Shown: positions 53,139 through 63,850 of the stretch, piece by piece | How the letters are laid out: the number at the start of each line of letters is the position of its first letter | Position numbering within the stretch: the first letter of the stretch is position 1 | NCBI GenBank assembly: GCA_963697965.1 | Contig: OY969108.1 | Location: 248,001 to 312,000 of the forward strand | Length of the DNA: 64,000 nucleotides | Source of the DNA: JAPLJC01 sp963697965 | GTDB lineage: Bacteria; Desulfobacterota; Desulfobaccia; Desulfobaccales; 0-14-0-80-60-11 | Direction of reading: 5' to 3' | Notes under the pieces: model-generated | What the model saw: only the letters and a program-made list of their open reading frames with translations | What the model was told of the DNA's origin: nothing | The model's database searches: none | Program-made: the position numbers and the translations under genes

Positions 53139-54515
53139 ATGCCCCTGGCGTTAGCCCCCGCAGCCGCTTGCGGCTCCGATGATCACTATATCTCTACCTG
53201 CCTGGCCCTGGCCCAAGAAAAGTTGAGCCAGTTCTCCTCCATTGCGGAAATCGCCGCCCAGGAACGTCTCTTGAACCGCTATCCCCGCCTGGAGCTCCTG
53301 GAGGGGCCCCGCCGGGTGCTGGTCCTGGAAGACGGCGACGGCGCCGCCCGGCTGTCCCGGGCTCAGGCTGCGGTCCTCCGGGGCGAGGTGCTCTTCGAGC
53401 ACGCCGCCGCCGGGGAAGGCTCCCGCCTGACGCTGGGCCCCAAATATTTCCTCAATATCGCCCGGGAGCTAAACGTCCCGCAACTGGCCCATCTCCTCAG
53501 CCAGGAGAGCGGCCAGCCGATAACTCCGGAGGCCGTGGCGAGCAGCCTCGAGTGCCCCCCCCAGGAGCTGCTGCCCCTGTCCCTGGGCACCCGCCACATG
53601 CTACAACTGGCCTTCGATCTGGAAAAGGTGGCCCGCGGGCTGGGGGAAGACCCCAGGGAGGTCTTGGGCCGCCAGCACCTGCTTCTGATCGTTTCCGAGG
53701 AAATGCTGGCCCATCTGGAGAAAGAGTTCTACCAATGGAAATTCTTCGGATTTCGGCCTTCCCAGGTTTTTTTCATGGTGCAAAACAGCTACCATGGATT
53801 GAACCTTAAGGAAGGAAGGTTTTTTTACGACCGGCTAAGTCCCAGGCGTCTCCATAACCACGGCCAGATGGTGATGCAGCAAACCCTGGACCGGCAGCTC
53901 TTTTCCCTGGCGGGGGACCATCCCCGGGAACGGGTCTATCACCCCCGGGAGGCGGTTGACCAGTGGCTGCAGAGGTTCTCGGACAAAATCTCCTATAATA
54001 TCGAGGATCTGGACTATCTGACCGGTTCCCTCGATTTCGCCGGCCTGGGGCTGGCCCTGGAATTGGGGCAACAGGGGTACCGGATGGTCATGGAAGTGGT
54101 GGCCAACAACCCCCAAAAGCCCCAAAAGGGCGGCCTGCTGGCCTGGGACCCCGGTCTCTCCCGGGATGTGATGGTGGAAAGTTTCCAGTTGGGGGAGAGG
54201 TCGCCGGGAGACATCCATTACCTGAACCGGAATTTCAATCATTACCCCCAGCCCGTGGTGAGCTGGCGGCAGGTGGGAGAGACGGGCCTGCCCATGCCCA
54301 TCGCGGTCAAGGACGGCTTCCTCCATTTCCAGCCGGTGCAGGGGGACATCAATTTTCTGGTGAAGACCACCTATTTCCGCCGCCGGGAGCTGCGCCCCAT
54401 CCGCAGTTTAAAGAGCCCCGCCTCTCTGCCGCTGGCGGTCAACCGCATGCATGCCCAAGACCGCCAGCCGGGATTCCGGGAATTCCTGCGGCGCGGTTTC
54501 CTGAGGAGCCTATGA
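53139..54515 (+). CDS. uncharacterised protein upstream of rng
   Basis: The 458-residue soluble protein overlaps rng by 4 nt, so the two are co-translated. The middle reads LLLIVSEEMLAHLEKEFYQWKFFGFRPSQVFFMVQNSYHGLN, which weakly recalls the UDPGP-type nucleotide-sugar pyrophosphorylase pattern (FGL followed by a V-x-F-F-x-Q strand). A later part, YRMVMEVVANNPQKPQKGGLLAWD, could fit the same fold. This similarity is not strong enough to name a function. There is no signal peptide. ATG 53139 is 117 nt after tsaB. Confidence 0.7.
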   Translation: MPLALAPAAACGSDDHYISTCLALAQEKLSQFSSIAEIAAQERLLNRYPRLELLEGPRRVLVLEDGDGAARLSRAQAAVLRGEVLFEHAAAGEGSRLTLGPKYFLNIARELNVPQLAHLLSQESGQPITPEAVASSLECPPQELLPLSLGTRHMLQLAFDLEKVARGLGEDPREVLGRQHLLLIVSEEMLAHLEKEFYQWKFFGFRPSQVFFMVQNSYHGLNLKEGRFFYDRLSPRRLHNHGQMVMQQTLDRQLFSLAGDHPRERVYHPREAVDQWLQRFSDKISYNIEDLDYLTGSLDFAGLGLALELGQQGYRMVMEVVANNPQKPQKGGLLAWDPGLSRDVMVESFQLGERSPGDIHYLNRNFNHYPQPVVSWRQVGETGLPMPIAVKDGFLHFQPVQGDINFLVKTTYFRRRELRPIRSLKSPASLPLAVNRMHAQDRQPGFREFLRRGFLRSL

Positions 54516-56245
54516 CCCAGCCTCGGAAGATGTATATCAATGTGGCGGACCCGGAGGAATTCCGGGTAGTCATCGTGGCCGAAGGGCAGTTGGATGAGTT
54601 TGCCCTGGAAACCTCGGCCCGGGAGCAGACCAAGGCCAACATTTACAAGGCGGTGGTGGTCAACATCGAGCCCAGCCTCCAGGCCGCCTTCGTCAACTAC
54701 GGCGGTGAGCGCCATGGATTTTTACCCATCTCCGAGGTGCATCCCGACTACTACCAGGAAAAGGTCCAGGGCCAAGGCCAGACCAAGATCCAGCGGGTCC
54801 TGCGCAAAGGCCAGGAGATCATCGTCCAGGTTTACAAGGAAGAGACCGCCAGCAAGGGGGCCTATCTAAGCACTTACATATCCATGCCGGGGCGCAACCT
54901 GGTGCTCCTGCCCAAACAGGCCCACCTGGGGATTTCCCGCAAGATCGAAAAGGAAGATGAGCGCCTGCGCCTCAAGGAGCTGGCGCAGGAAATCGGCCTG
55001 CCCCCGGAGATGGGTCTCATCATCCGCACTGCCGGGCAGCAGGCCAAGACCAAGGACCTGGCCAAGGACCTCCAATTTCTCCTGCGGCAATGGGAAAACC
55101 TGAACCGCACCGCAGCCGAACAAAAGGCTCCCTGCCTGCTCTACCGGGACCTGGACCTGATCACCCGCTCCGTCCGGGATTATCTTACCCCGGATATCAA
55201 CTCCATTCTGGTGGACGACCCGGAAGCCTTCCAGCAATTGCGCGGCTGGCTGCTGATGGCGGCGCCCCGCCAGCTTCAGGCCCTGAAGCTCTACAAGGAC
55301 CCGCTGCCCATCTTCAGCCGCTACCAACTGGAGGAGCAACTGGACAGCATCTACGCCGAGCTGGTCCCCTTGAAATCCGGGGGCAGCATCGTCATCAACC
55401 CCACCGAGGCCCTGGTGTCCATCGACGTCAACTCCGGCCGCAGCACCAGTCAGAAAGACCTGGAAGAGACGGCCCTGAAATCGAACCTGGAGGCCGCCCA
55501 GGAAGTGGCGCGGCAGCTTCGCCTGCGGGACCTGGGGGGCCTGGTGGTCATCGATTTCATCGACATGCGGGACAAGAAACACCAGAAGGAGGTGGAGGCG
55601 GCCCTGAAGCAGAGCCTGAAACGGGACAAGGCCCGGGTGTCAGTGGGCCACCTGTCCAAGTTCGGCCTGCTGGAGCTCTCCCGGCAGCGCCTGCGCCCCA
55701 CCGCCGAGGCCAGCGCCTATAACCCCTGCCCCGTCTGCCAGGGGCGAGGCCGCCTTAAGACGGTGCCCACCCTCGGTCTCAGCCTGCTGCGGCAGATCAG
55801 CGTCCAGGTGGCGCAAAATCCCATCCAGGAAGTCCGGGCCCTGGTGCCCCTGGAGGTGGGTAATTTCCTCCTCAATCAGAAACGCCGGGAAATTCTGGCC
55901 CTGGAAGAGCAATATCACCTCCGCATCATGCTCACTTCTTCGGCCGGCCTGTCCCTGGAGGAGGTCCAACTCGAATTCATTAAACGGGAGGCCGCGGAGC
56001 CCAAAGGCGAGGCCGCGGAGCCCAAAGCGGAGGCCGCGGAGCCTAAAGGCGAGGCCGCGGAGCCCAAAGCGGAGCCTCGCAAGTCGAGGCGGAGCCGTAG
56101 GCGGGGGCCCAGACGGGGGTCCAGACGCGGCCCCAAGGAAGGGCCCCAGGAGACCCAGGCCCAGGAGACCTCTACCCAGGAGGCCTCTACCCAGGAGCCG
56201 CCAGCCGCGCCGGCGTCCCCGGCCCCGACCCCGGAGCCGGAGTAA
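54512..56245 (+). CDS. rng: ribonuclease E/G family endoribonuclease
   Basis: The 577-residue enzyme begins with an S1 domain (ANIYKAVVVNIEPSLQAAFVNYG near 45) and continues with the RNase H-like and DNase I-like parts (LVSIDVNSGRSTSQKDLEETALKSNLEAAQEVARQLRLRDLGGLVVIDFIDM near 305). It ends with the zinc link CPVCQGRGRLKT near 410. It cuts AU-rich single-stranded RNA in rRNA processing and mRNA decay. After about residue 490 comes a low-complexity tail: four AAEPK(G/A)E repeats, an Arg-rich patch (RKSRRSRRRGPRRGSRRG) and a Pro/Glu-rich end. The tail is unlike RNase G and could bind RNA or partners. Confidence 0.93.
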   Translation: MTQPRKMYINVADPEEFRVVIVAEGQLDEFALETSAREQTKANIYKAVVVNIEPSLQAAFVNYGGERHGFLPISEVHPDYYQEKVQGQGQTKIQRVLRKGQEIIVQVYKEETASKGAYLSTYISMPGRNLVLLPKQAHLGISRKIEKEDERLRLKELAQEIGLPPEMGLIIRTAGQQAKTKDLAKDLQFLLRQWENLNRTAAEQKAPCLLYRDLDLITRSVRDYLTPDINSILVDDPEAFQQLRGWLLMAAPRQLQALKLYKDPLPIFSRYQLEEQLDSIYAELVPLKSGGSIVINPTEALVSIDVNSGRSTSQKDLEETALKSNLEAAQEVARQLRLRDLGGLVVIDFIDMRDKKHQKEVEAALKQSLKRDKARVSVGHLSKFGLLELSRQRLRPTAEASAYNPCPVCQGRGRLKTVPTLGLSLLRQISVQVAQNPIQEVRALVPLEVGNFLLNQKRREILALEEQYHLRIMLTSSAGLSLEEVQLEFIKREAAEPKGEAAEPKAEAAEPKGEAAEPKAEPRKSRRSRRRGPRRGSRRGPKEGPQETQAQETSTQEASTQEPPAAPASPAPTPEPE

Positions 56246-56332
56246 AGAACCATAAAACCCGGAGACCCCGGAGTGCTCCTGGTGGATCGGTCCCGGGGCG
56301 CCCGGCGGGAGTGCTAGCAAGGAGCAACGCGT

Positions 56333-57991
56333 ATGCGCAGCAACCTGATGAAGTTGGGCCTCGAAAAATATCCCCACCGCTCCCTCTTCAAGGCCATGGG
56401 GCTCACCGACCGGGAGATCGACCAACCCCTGATCGGGGTGGCCAATTCCTTTAACGAATTCATCCCCGGCCACCTGCACCTGAACCAGATCACCCAGGCG
56501 GTGAAGGCGGGGGTGCGCCTGGCGGGCGGCACTCCCCTGGAGTTTGGGGTCATCGGCGTCTGCGACGGCCTGGCCATGCACCACCAGGGGATGAAATATT
56601 CCCTGCCTTCCAGGGAACTCATCGCCGATTCCGTGGAGGTGATGGCCACCGCCCACCCGGTGGATGGCCTGGTCCTGGTGGCCAACTGCGACAAGATCAT
56701 CCCGGGCATGCTCATGGCAGCCCTGCGTCTCAATATCCCGGCGATCCTGATCTCCGGCGGCCCCATGCTGGCCGGACGTTACCAGGGGAAGGAAGTGGAC
56801 CTGATCACGGTGTTTGAGGGGGTGGGGGCCGTCAAGGCCGGGAAGATCTGCGAAGACGAATTGAAGGACCTGGCGGAGTGCGCCTGCCCCGGCTGCGGCT
56901 CCTGCGCCGGCATGTTCACCGCCAACTCGATGAATTGCCTCAGCGAAGCGGTGGGGCTGGCCCTGCCGGGCAACGGCACCATCCCCGCGGTGCACGCGGC
57001 CCGCTTTCGCCTGGCCAAGGAGGCCGGCTTCAGGATCATGGATATGGTGAACCGCCAGGTCCTGCCCCGGGAGATTGCCACCCTGGAGGCCTTTAAAAAC
57101 GCCATCGCAGTGGACATGGCCCTGGGGTGCTCCACCAACACCGTGCTGCACGTTCCCGCCATCGCCTGGGAGGCCGGCATTGACCTGTCCCTGGACCTGT
57201 TTAACGACCTTTCCGACCGCACCCCGCACCTCTGCTCCATGAGCCCTGCCGGGCCGCATCACCTGGAGGACCTGGACCGGGCCGGCGGCATCCCCGCGGT
57301 CATGAAGGTTCTCATGTCGGCGGGGCTGGTGCAGGGCTCGCCCCTCACCGCCAGCGGCCGGAGCGTGGCAGAAAACCTGGCCGCCGTCCAGGTATTGGAC
57401 CAGGAGGTCATCCGCCCCATGGCCAACGCCTACCATCCCCATGGGGGCATCGCCATCCTCCGGGGCAACCTGGCTCCCGACGGCGCCGTGGTGAAACAAT
57501 CGGCGGTGGAGGCCGGGATGCTGGTGCATGAAGGCCCCGCCCGGGTCTTCGATGCCGAAGAGGAGGCCACCCGGTCCATCCTGGACGGCCAGATCAAGCC
57601 CGGCGACATCGTGGTGATTCGCTACGAAGGCCCGAGGGGCGGCCCCGGCATGCGGGAGATGCTCACCCCCACCTCGGCTATCTCCGGTATGGGCCTCGAT
57701 AAAGACATAGCCCTGCTCACCGACGGCCGTTTCAGCGGCGGCACCCGGGGGGCGGCCATCGGCCACATCTCGCCGGAGGCCGCGGACGGCGGACCCATCG
57801 CCCTGGTTCAGGAGGGCGACCGCATCAGGATCGATATCCCGGGCAAGGCCCTGACCTTGTTGGTGGAGGAAGAGGAGATTAAGAAGCGCCAGGCTGGATG
57901 GCGGGCGCCTGCGCCCAAGATTCAGCACGGCTACCTCGCCCGCTACGGCCGCATGGTGTCCTCGGGCAGCCAGGGTGCGGTGTGCAAGTGA
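56333..57991 (+). CDS. ilvD: dihydroxy-acid dehydratase
   Basis: The 552-residue Fe-S enzyme makes the keto acids of valine and isoleucine. Cluster and substrate motifs are GVIGVCDGLAMHHQGMKYSLPSRELIADSVE near 77, ANCDKIIPGMLMAALRLNIPAILISGGPM near 121, CACPGCGSCAGMFTANSMNCLSEAVGLALPG near 183 and LTDGRFSGGTRGAAIGHISPEAADGGP near 472. Length and motif order are normal. It lies 87 nt after rng and is probably its own unit. Confidence 0.96.
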   Translation: MRSNLMKLGLEKYPHRSLFKAMGLTDREIDQPLIGVANSFNEFIPGHLHLNQITQAVKAGVRLAGGTPLEFGVIGVCDGLAMHHQGMKYSLPSRELIADSVEVMATAHPVDGLVLVANCDKIIPGMLMAALRLNIPAILISGGPMLAGRYQGKEVDLITVFEGVGAVKAGKICEDELKDLAECACPGCGSCAGMFTANSMNCLSEAVGLALPGNGTIPAVHAARFRLAKEAGFRIMDMVNRQVLPREIATLEAFKNAIAVDMALGCSTNTVLHVPAIAWEAGIDLSLDLFNDLSDRTPHLCSMSPAGPHHLEDLDRAGGIPAVMKVLMSAGLVQGSPLTASGRSVAENLAAVQVLDQEVIRPMANAYHPHGGIAILRGNLAPDGAVVKQSAVEAGMLVHEGPARVFDAEEEATRSILDGQIKPGDIVVIRYEGPRGGPGMREMLTPTSAISGMGLDKDIALLTDGRFSGGTRGAAIGHISPEAADGGPIALVQEGDRIRIDIPGKALTLLVEEEEIKKRQAGWRAPAPKIQHGYLARYGRMVSSGSQGAVCK

Positions 57992-58286
57992 GGGGGAGGC
58001 GAATTGCCTTCCCTGGGCGACTCCTAAGACGGGATATTCAGGCAAACACCTTCAGGTTTTCATCCGGATACTAATGAGAATTTAGCCAACTGCGCCACTT
58101 TTCGACCTTCCCGGCGGGAAGCGAAGGGGAAGGGTCCCATAACTGGCAGGCCAGCGCGGTATCGGTCAAACGTACGGTTAATAAAAAATCTAATAAAAAA
58201 AATGACTTGACCCGGTTATCGACCAAACCCCAACCCCTTATTAATACTGTTAACTATTCTTAAATAATTTTGGGAGAACCTAAGAC
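57992..58286. other. AT-rich promoter region before dnaN
   Basis: No gene is present. The stretch 58177-58270 is much poorer in GC than its surroundings and contains several TTAATA/TAATAAAA runs and a TTGACC (58207-58212) without a matching -10. One TTATCGACC (58216-58224) is only a poor DnaA-box match. It may be part of the dnaN promoter; an origin of replication is not supported. Confidence 0.45.
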
Positions 58287-59420
58287 ATGCAGGTGAAGAT
58301 CAATCGGGAAACCTTGTTGAAGGGAGTGGGACGGACCCTGGGAGTGGTGGATCGCCGGGGCACCATGCCTATTTTGAGCAATTTTCTCATGCAAACCGAG
58401 ACCAACCAGGTGCGCATCGCGGCCACCGATTTGGAGGTGAGTTTCCGCGGCTTCTACCCGGCCGAGATTCTGGAGCCCGGGGCGGTCACCATCCAGGCCC
58501 ACTACTTCTTCAACCTCATCAAGGAACTTCCGGGCGATACCCTGGATCTGAGGGCCACGGATAAAGGGGGGATGAAGATTTTGGCCGGGGATTCCCGGTA
58601 CCAACTGAACGGCCTGCCCGCGGACCAGTTTCCCCCGGTGCCGGAGATCGCCGAGCAGAACCTGGTGGAGGTGGAGAGCCACATGGTGAAGGAGATGATC
58701 GAAAAGACCATCTTCTCGGTTTCCCTCGACGATCTGCAATATCATCTCTCCAGCATCTTCTGGGAGCGTCTGGAGGTGGACAACGGCTTCCTGCTGCGCC
58801 TCATCTCCACCGACGGCCACCGCCTCACCCTGATCGAGCGCCCCTTGCCCGGCAGCGAGAACCTGTCCATCGAGAAGGGCATTCTAATCCCCCGGAAAGG
58901 CATGGCCGAGGTGATCCGGTTCCTGGCGGAAGAGGAAAAGGTCTCCCTGGGGCTGAGCACCCAGAGCCTGGCCCTGCGGGCCGATGACCATTACCTCTTT
59001 ATCCGGCTGCTGACGGACAAGAAATTCCCGGAATACCGCCGCATCATCCCGGAAACCTTCTCTTACCGCTTCGCCATCAACCGCCGGGAGTTCGCCGAGG
59101 CCATCAAGCGCATCTCGCTCCTGTCCAGCGAGCGCTTCAAGGGCGTCATCCTGAATCTCACCAGCGAGCGGGTGGAGGTCTCCTTCACCAACCCGGAGGT
59201 GGGGGAAGGCCAGGAAACGGTGCCCGTGTTCATGGAGGCCGGTGACCCGGCCGGCTTGCCCCTGGAGGTGGGCTTCAACGCCCGCTATTTCACGGAACCC
59301 CTCAACGCCATGGAGAGCGAAATGGTGATCCTGGAGCTCAACGACAAGGACCGTCCCTGCCGCCTGGTGGACCAGGGCGATCCCCACTATTTCAGCATCA
59401 TCATGCCCATGAGCTTGTAG
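58287..59420 (+). CDS. dnaN: DNA polymerase III sliding clamp, beta subunit
   Basis: The 377-residue clamp has three topologically similar domains, starting MQVKINRETLLKGVGRTLGVVDRRGTMPILSNFLMQ, with RIAATDLEVSF in domain 1, DDLQYHLSSIFWERLEV and ISTDGHRLTL in domain 2 and the C-terminal IIMPMSL. It encircles DNA as a dimer and tethers the replicase. No dnaA or recF is next to it, unlike in many bacteria. TGGGAGAA lies 8 nt before the ATG. Confidence 0.95.
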   Translation: MQVKINRETLLKGVGRTLGVVDRRGTMPILSNFLMQTETNQVRIAATDLEVSFRGFYPAEILEPGAVTIQAHYFFNLIKELPGDTLDLRATDKGGMKILAGDSRYQLNGLPADQFPPVPEIAEQNLVEVESHMVKEMIEKTIFSVSLDDLQYHLSSIFWERLEVDNGFLLRLISTDGHRLTLIERPLPGSENLSIEKGILIPRKGMAEVIRFLAEEEKVSLGLSTQSLALRADDHYLFIRLLTDKKFPEYRRIIPETFSYRFAINRREFAEAIKRISLLSSERFKGVILNLTSERVEVSFTNPEVGEGQETVPVFMEAGDPAGLPLEVGFNARYFTEPLNAMESEMVILELNDKDRPCRLVDQGDPHYFSIIMPMSL

Positions 59421-59473
59421 GGCGCGGCTGGCCTGGTGGGGCGGGCGTCCCTGCCCGCCATTCGGGAATTGGG

Positions 59474-59929
59474 ATGGAAAAGGACAAAATCTTCAGGCGT
59501 TACGCGGACAGGGTCGGATACCGGGACGCCGAGAGGGAGGCGTTCCAGGAGGGTGACCCGCGGCTCAGGCACATTGACCGGCTGGCCCGGGTGGCGGCCC
59601 GCTATTCCCTCGCCGCCGAGGTGGTGAAGGCGCGCCACTGCAACTCCGGCTACCGGGTGGGCGACCGGTTCATCCTGGACGTGGACGGCAATTTTCTCAC
59701 CAGGCTGTGCCCCCCGCGGCTGTGCGTCTACCTGGTCTCCCAACTGGCGGTGCCGGTGGCCCTGATCAACGAACGCCTGGGCGAGGGGTTGGACCCCAAC
59801 CCGTTTCATTTCATGCATCAGGTACGCTGCCTGGATGTGGGGGTCGAATGCGGCGGCTATGGCGAGGTGCTGCTGGAAATTAAAGTCGTGCCCCGGATTA
59901 AAGGTAGTCAAGCCGTTATTCCCGATTGA
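59474..59929 (+). CDS. small protein, possibly of the TIGR04076 type
   Basis: The 151-residue protein reads VVKARHCNSGYRVGDRFILDVDGNFLTRLCPPRLCVYLVSQ in the middle and VRCLDVGVECGGYGEVLLEIKVVP near the end. The C-x2-G-x-x-x-G-D-x-F pattern with later Cys and Pro resembles the uncharacterised TIGR04076 family, but an added N-terminal helix region (EKDKIFRRYADRVGYRDAERE) is unusual. No signal peptide. It lies between dnaN and gyrB on the same strand. GGGATGG is only a weak ribosome site. Confidence 0.65.
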   Translation: MEKDKIFRRYADRVGYRDAEREAFQEGDPRLRHIDRLARVAARYSLAAEVVKARHCNSGYRVGDRFILDVDGNFLTRLCPPRLCVYLVSQLAVPVALINERLGEGLDPNPFHFMHQVRCLDVGVECGGYGEVLLEIKVVPRIKGSQAVIPD

Positions 59930-60482
59930 TAAAAGAGGCGTTTCCTGATATAAATTTGACCATGGGGACGCGTCACACCGAGCGGCACCGGTTCCGGAAG
60001 GGCGTCCAAGAGCCTCCCTGTCAAAGCACTCTCCCCCCCAACCGTGAATGAACCGTTTAGCGGGACCAGCAAGATTCCCGGGGAGTGAAGGGTGTGCCAA
60101 CGAGAGCGCAGGGACGGTATTTTTAGCAACCTATTACATTGTTCCTAAATTAGCTTGAAATGATATCAGGACCGGAAGGCTGGATTTGGGATGGTTAAGT
60201 CCCCCTTTGAAAAAGGGGGATTTAAGGAGATTTCAAGAGATTATATTAAATCCCCCCTACCCCCCTTTTCCAAGGGGGGGGGTTAAAAATTAGTCATTTT
60301 CATAAGCAATTGCGGAACAGACCACTAGGTTCAGGATGACAGCAAAATCAGCGCTTACGGGATGACTTGCCCAGCGCCGGCCATAGGGGCGGGTTTTAAA
60401 CCCGCCCCTACAGAAGAAAATCAGCGCTTAAGGAAGACTTGCCAAGGGCCTCAAAGGGCCCATTTTGAGAAGGAGCATAAAA
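59930..60482. repeat. long non-coding gap with dispersed repeats before gyrB
   Basis: No gene is seen in about 550 nt. It carries the CCCCCTTTGAAAAAGGGGG stem (60201-60219) and TCCCCCCTACCCCCCTTTTCC with its partner AAGGGGGGGG (60251-60282), both shared with 46528-46606. GGGGCGGGTTTTAAACCCGC (60387-60406) is shared with 17687 and 48871. The segment AAAATCAGCGCTTA occurs twice within it (60343 and 60418). The promoter of gyrB is not clear. Confidence 0.6.
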
Positions 60483-62900
<2,418 letters not shown>

Positions 62901-62980
62901 CTTCAACCATGGAGAGCCGTGCGGACGAGAGGCACAACCCCTGGCGACTCGAGCTAATCCACTTCTGAGGAGGGAAGATC

Positions 62981-63385
62981 ATGCAGCGCAAAGCCAGCTT
63001 CAAGACTTACGTCACCCGGCGGGAGGCCCTTTATGTGGGTGATACCCCGGACCATTGCCTGATGCTCACCGAGCTGGAGGGAGAGCCCATCGATTACACC
63101 CCCGGGGTGGCCGGAGCCTTCGTCTCGCGGCGCAGCGTCGGATTCCACGACCGCGTCAAAGGCGACGGCCTCATGAGTGGCTATGCCGTGACCATTTATG
63201 AGAACGGCGCGGTCTATTCCCGTTTTCAGGGGGAGAAAACAGGGCCGCTGACCAAGGGCAAATGGGAGGCTTACAAGGGTATCGGCAAGTTAAGCAACGT
63301 GAAGGGGAAAGGCACCTTTACGGTGACCCCAGGGAAGAAACCCGGCGAGTTTATTCTGGCGATGGAAGGCGACTACACCCTGTAA
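62981..63385 (+). CDS. small beta-rich protein of unknown function
   Basis: The 134-residue protein, with AGGAGGG before ATG 62981, looks beta-rich: LMLTELEGEPIDYTPGVAGAFVSRRSVGFHDRVKGDG, then AVTIYENGAVYSRFQGEKTG, then KWEAYKGIGKLSNVKGKGTFTV. The G-x-G-x-F-x-V and alternating hydrophobics suggest a barrel of the kind seen in allene oxide cyclase-like domains, but this is inference. There is no signal peptide. It follows gyrB by 80 nt. Confidence 0.75.
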   Translation: MQRKASFKTYVTRREALYVGDTPDHCLMLTELEGEPIDYTPGVAGAFVSRRSVGFHDRVKGDGLMSGYAVTIYENGAVYSRFQGEKTGPLTKGKWEAYKGIGKLSNVKGKGTFTVTPGKKPGEFILAMEGDYTL

Positions 63386-63481
63386 GGTCCGGCCAAGCCC
63401 TTGCCAGTCCCTCATCCTAGATGCCCAAGGTCTCTTTCCCTTCCCTGCCGGGAGGGGAAAGGGCCTGGAGTTGAAGATACC

Positions 63482-63850
63482 TTGACGAGCCAGGATTTTT
63501 GCACCAGGTGCGGCGCAGGGTTGCAGGGGGAGGAGCCCCGACGCTATTTCAACCAAGTCCTCTGTGAGGACTGCTATGTGGAGGCCCTCAGTCCGCTCCG
63601 CACCTGCGATCCCTGGGCGGTGCACTGCGCCCGGACCCTCAAGGACCTGCGCGGCGGCCTTACCCTCACCGCCCGGCAGCAGCAGCTCTATGAGCTGGTC
63701 CAAGAAAAGGGAGAGGTCTCCTTTGTGGATGCGACCTCGGCCCTGGGGATCAGCGAAGACGAAGTGCGCCGGGAGTTTGCGGTGCTGCGGCACCTGGAAT
63801 TGCTCCGGGCCTTAAAGAAAGACCAGGGCATCTTCCTAACCCGATTTTGA
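63482..63850 (+). CDS. zinc-ribbon and winged-helix protein of unknown function
   Basis: From TTG 63482 (GGAG 11 nt upstream) the 122-residue protein starts TSQDFCTRCGAGL and has VLCEDCYVEAL, a four-Cys zinc ribbon. It continues with LTARQQQLYELVQEKGEVSFVDATSALGISEDEVRREFAVLRHLELL, a winged helix-turn-helix. An ATG at 63401 would include repeat-like sequence and is less likely. It is probably a DNA- or RNA-binding regulator. Its TGA overlaps the start of the next gene. Confidence 0.72.
   Translation: MTSQDFCTRCGAGLQGEEPRRYFNQVLCEDCYVEALSPLRTCDPWAVHCARTLKDLRGGLTLTARQQQLYELVQEKGEVSFVDATSALGISEDEVRREFAVLRHLELLRALKKDQGIFLTRF

Noticed and set aside
55640..58045. Minus-strand open frame of about 800 codons opposite rng and ilvD
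   Set aside because: Both plus-strand genes have full family motifs; the antisense frame has none.
58175..58270. Replication origin before dnaN
   Set aside because: Only one poor DnaA-box match is visible; AT richness alone does not support oriC.
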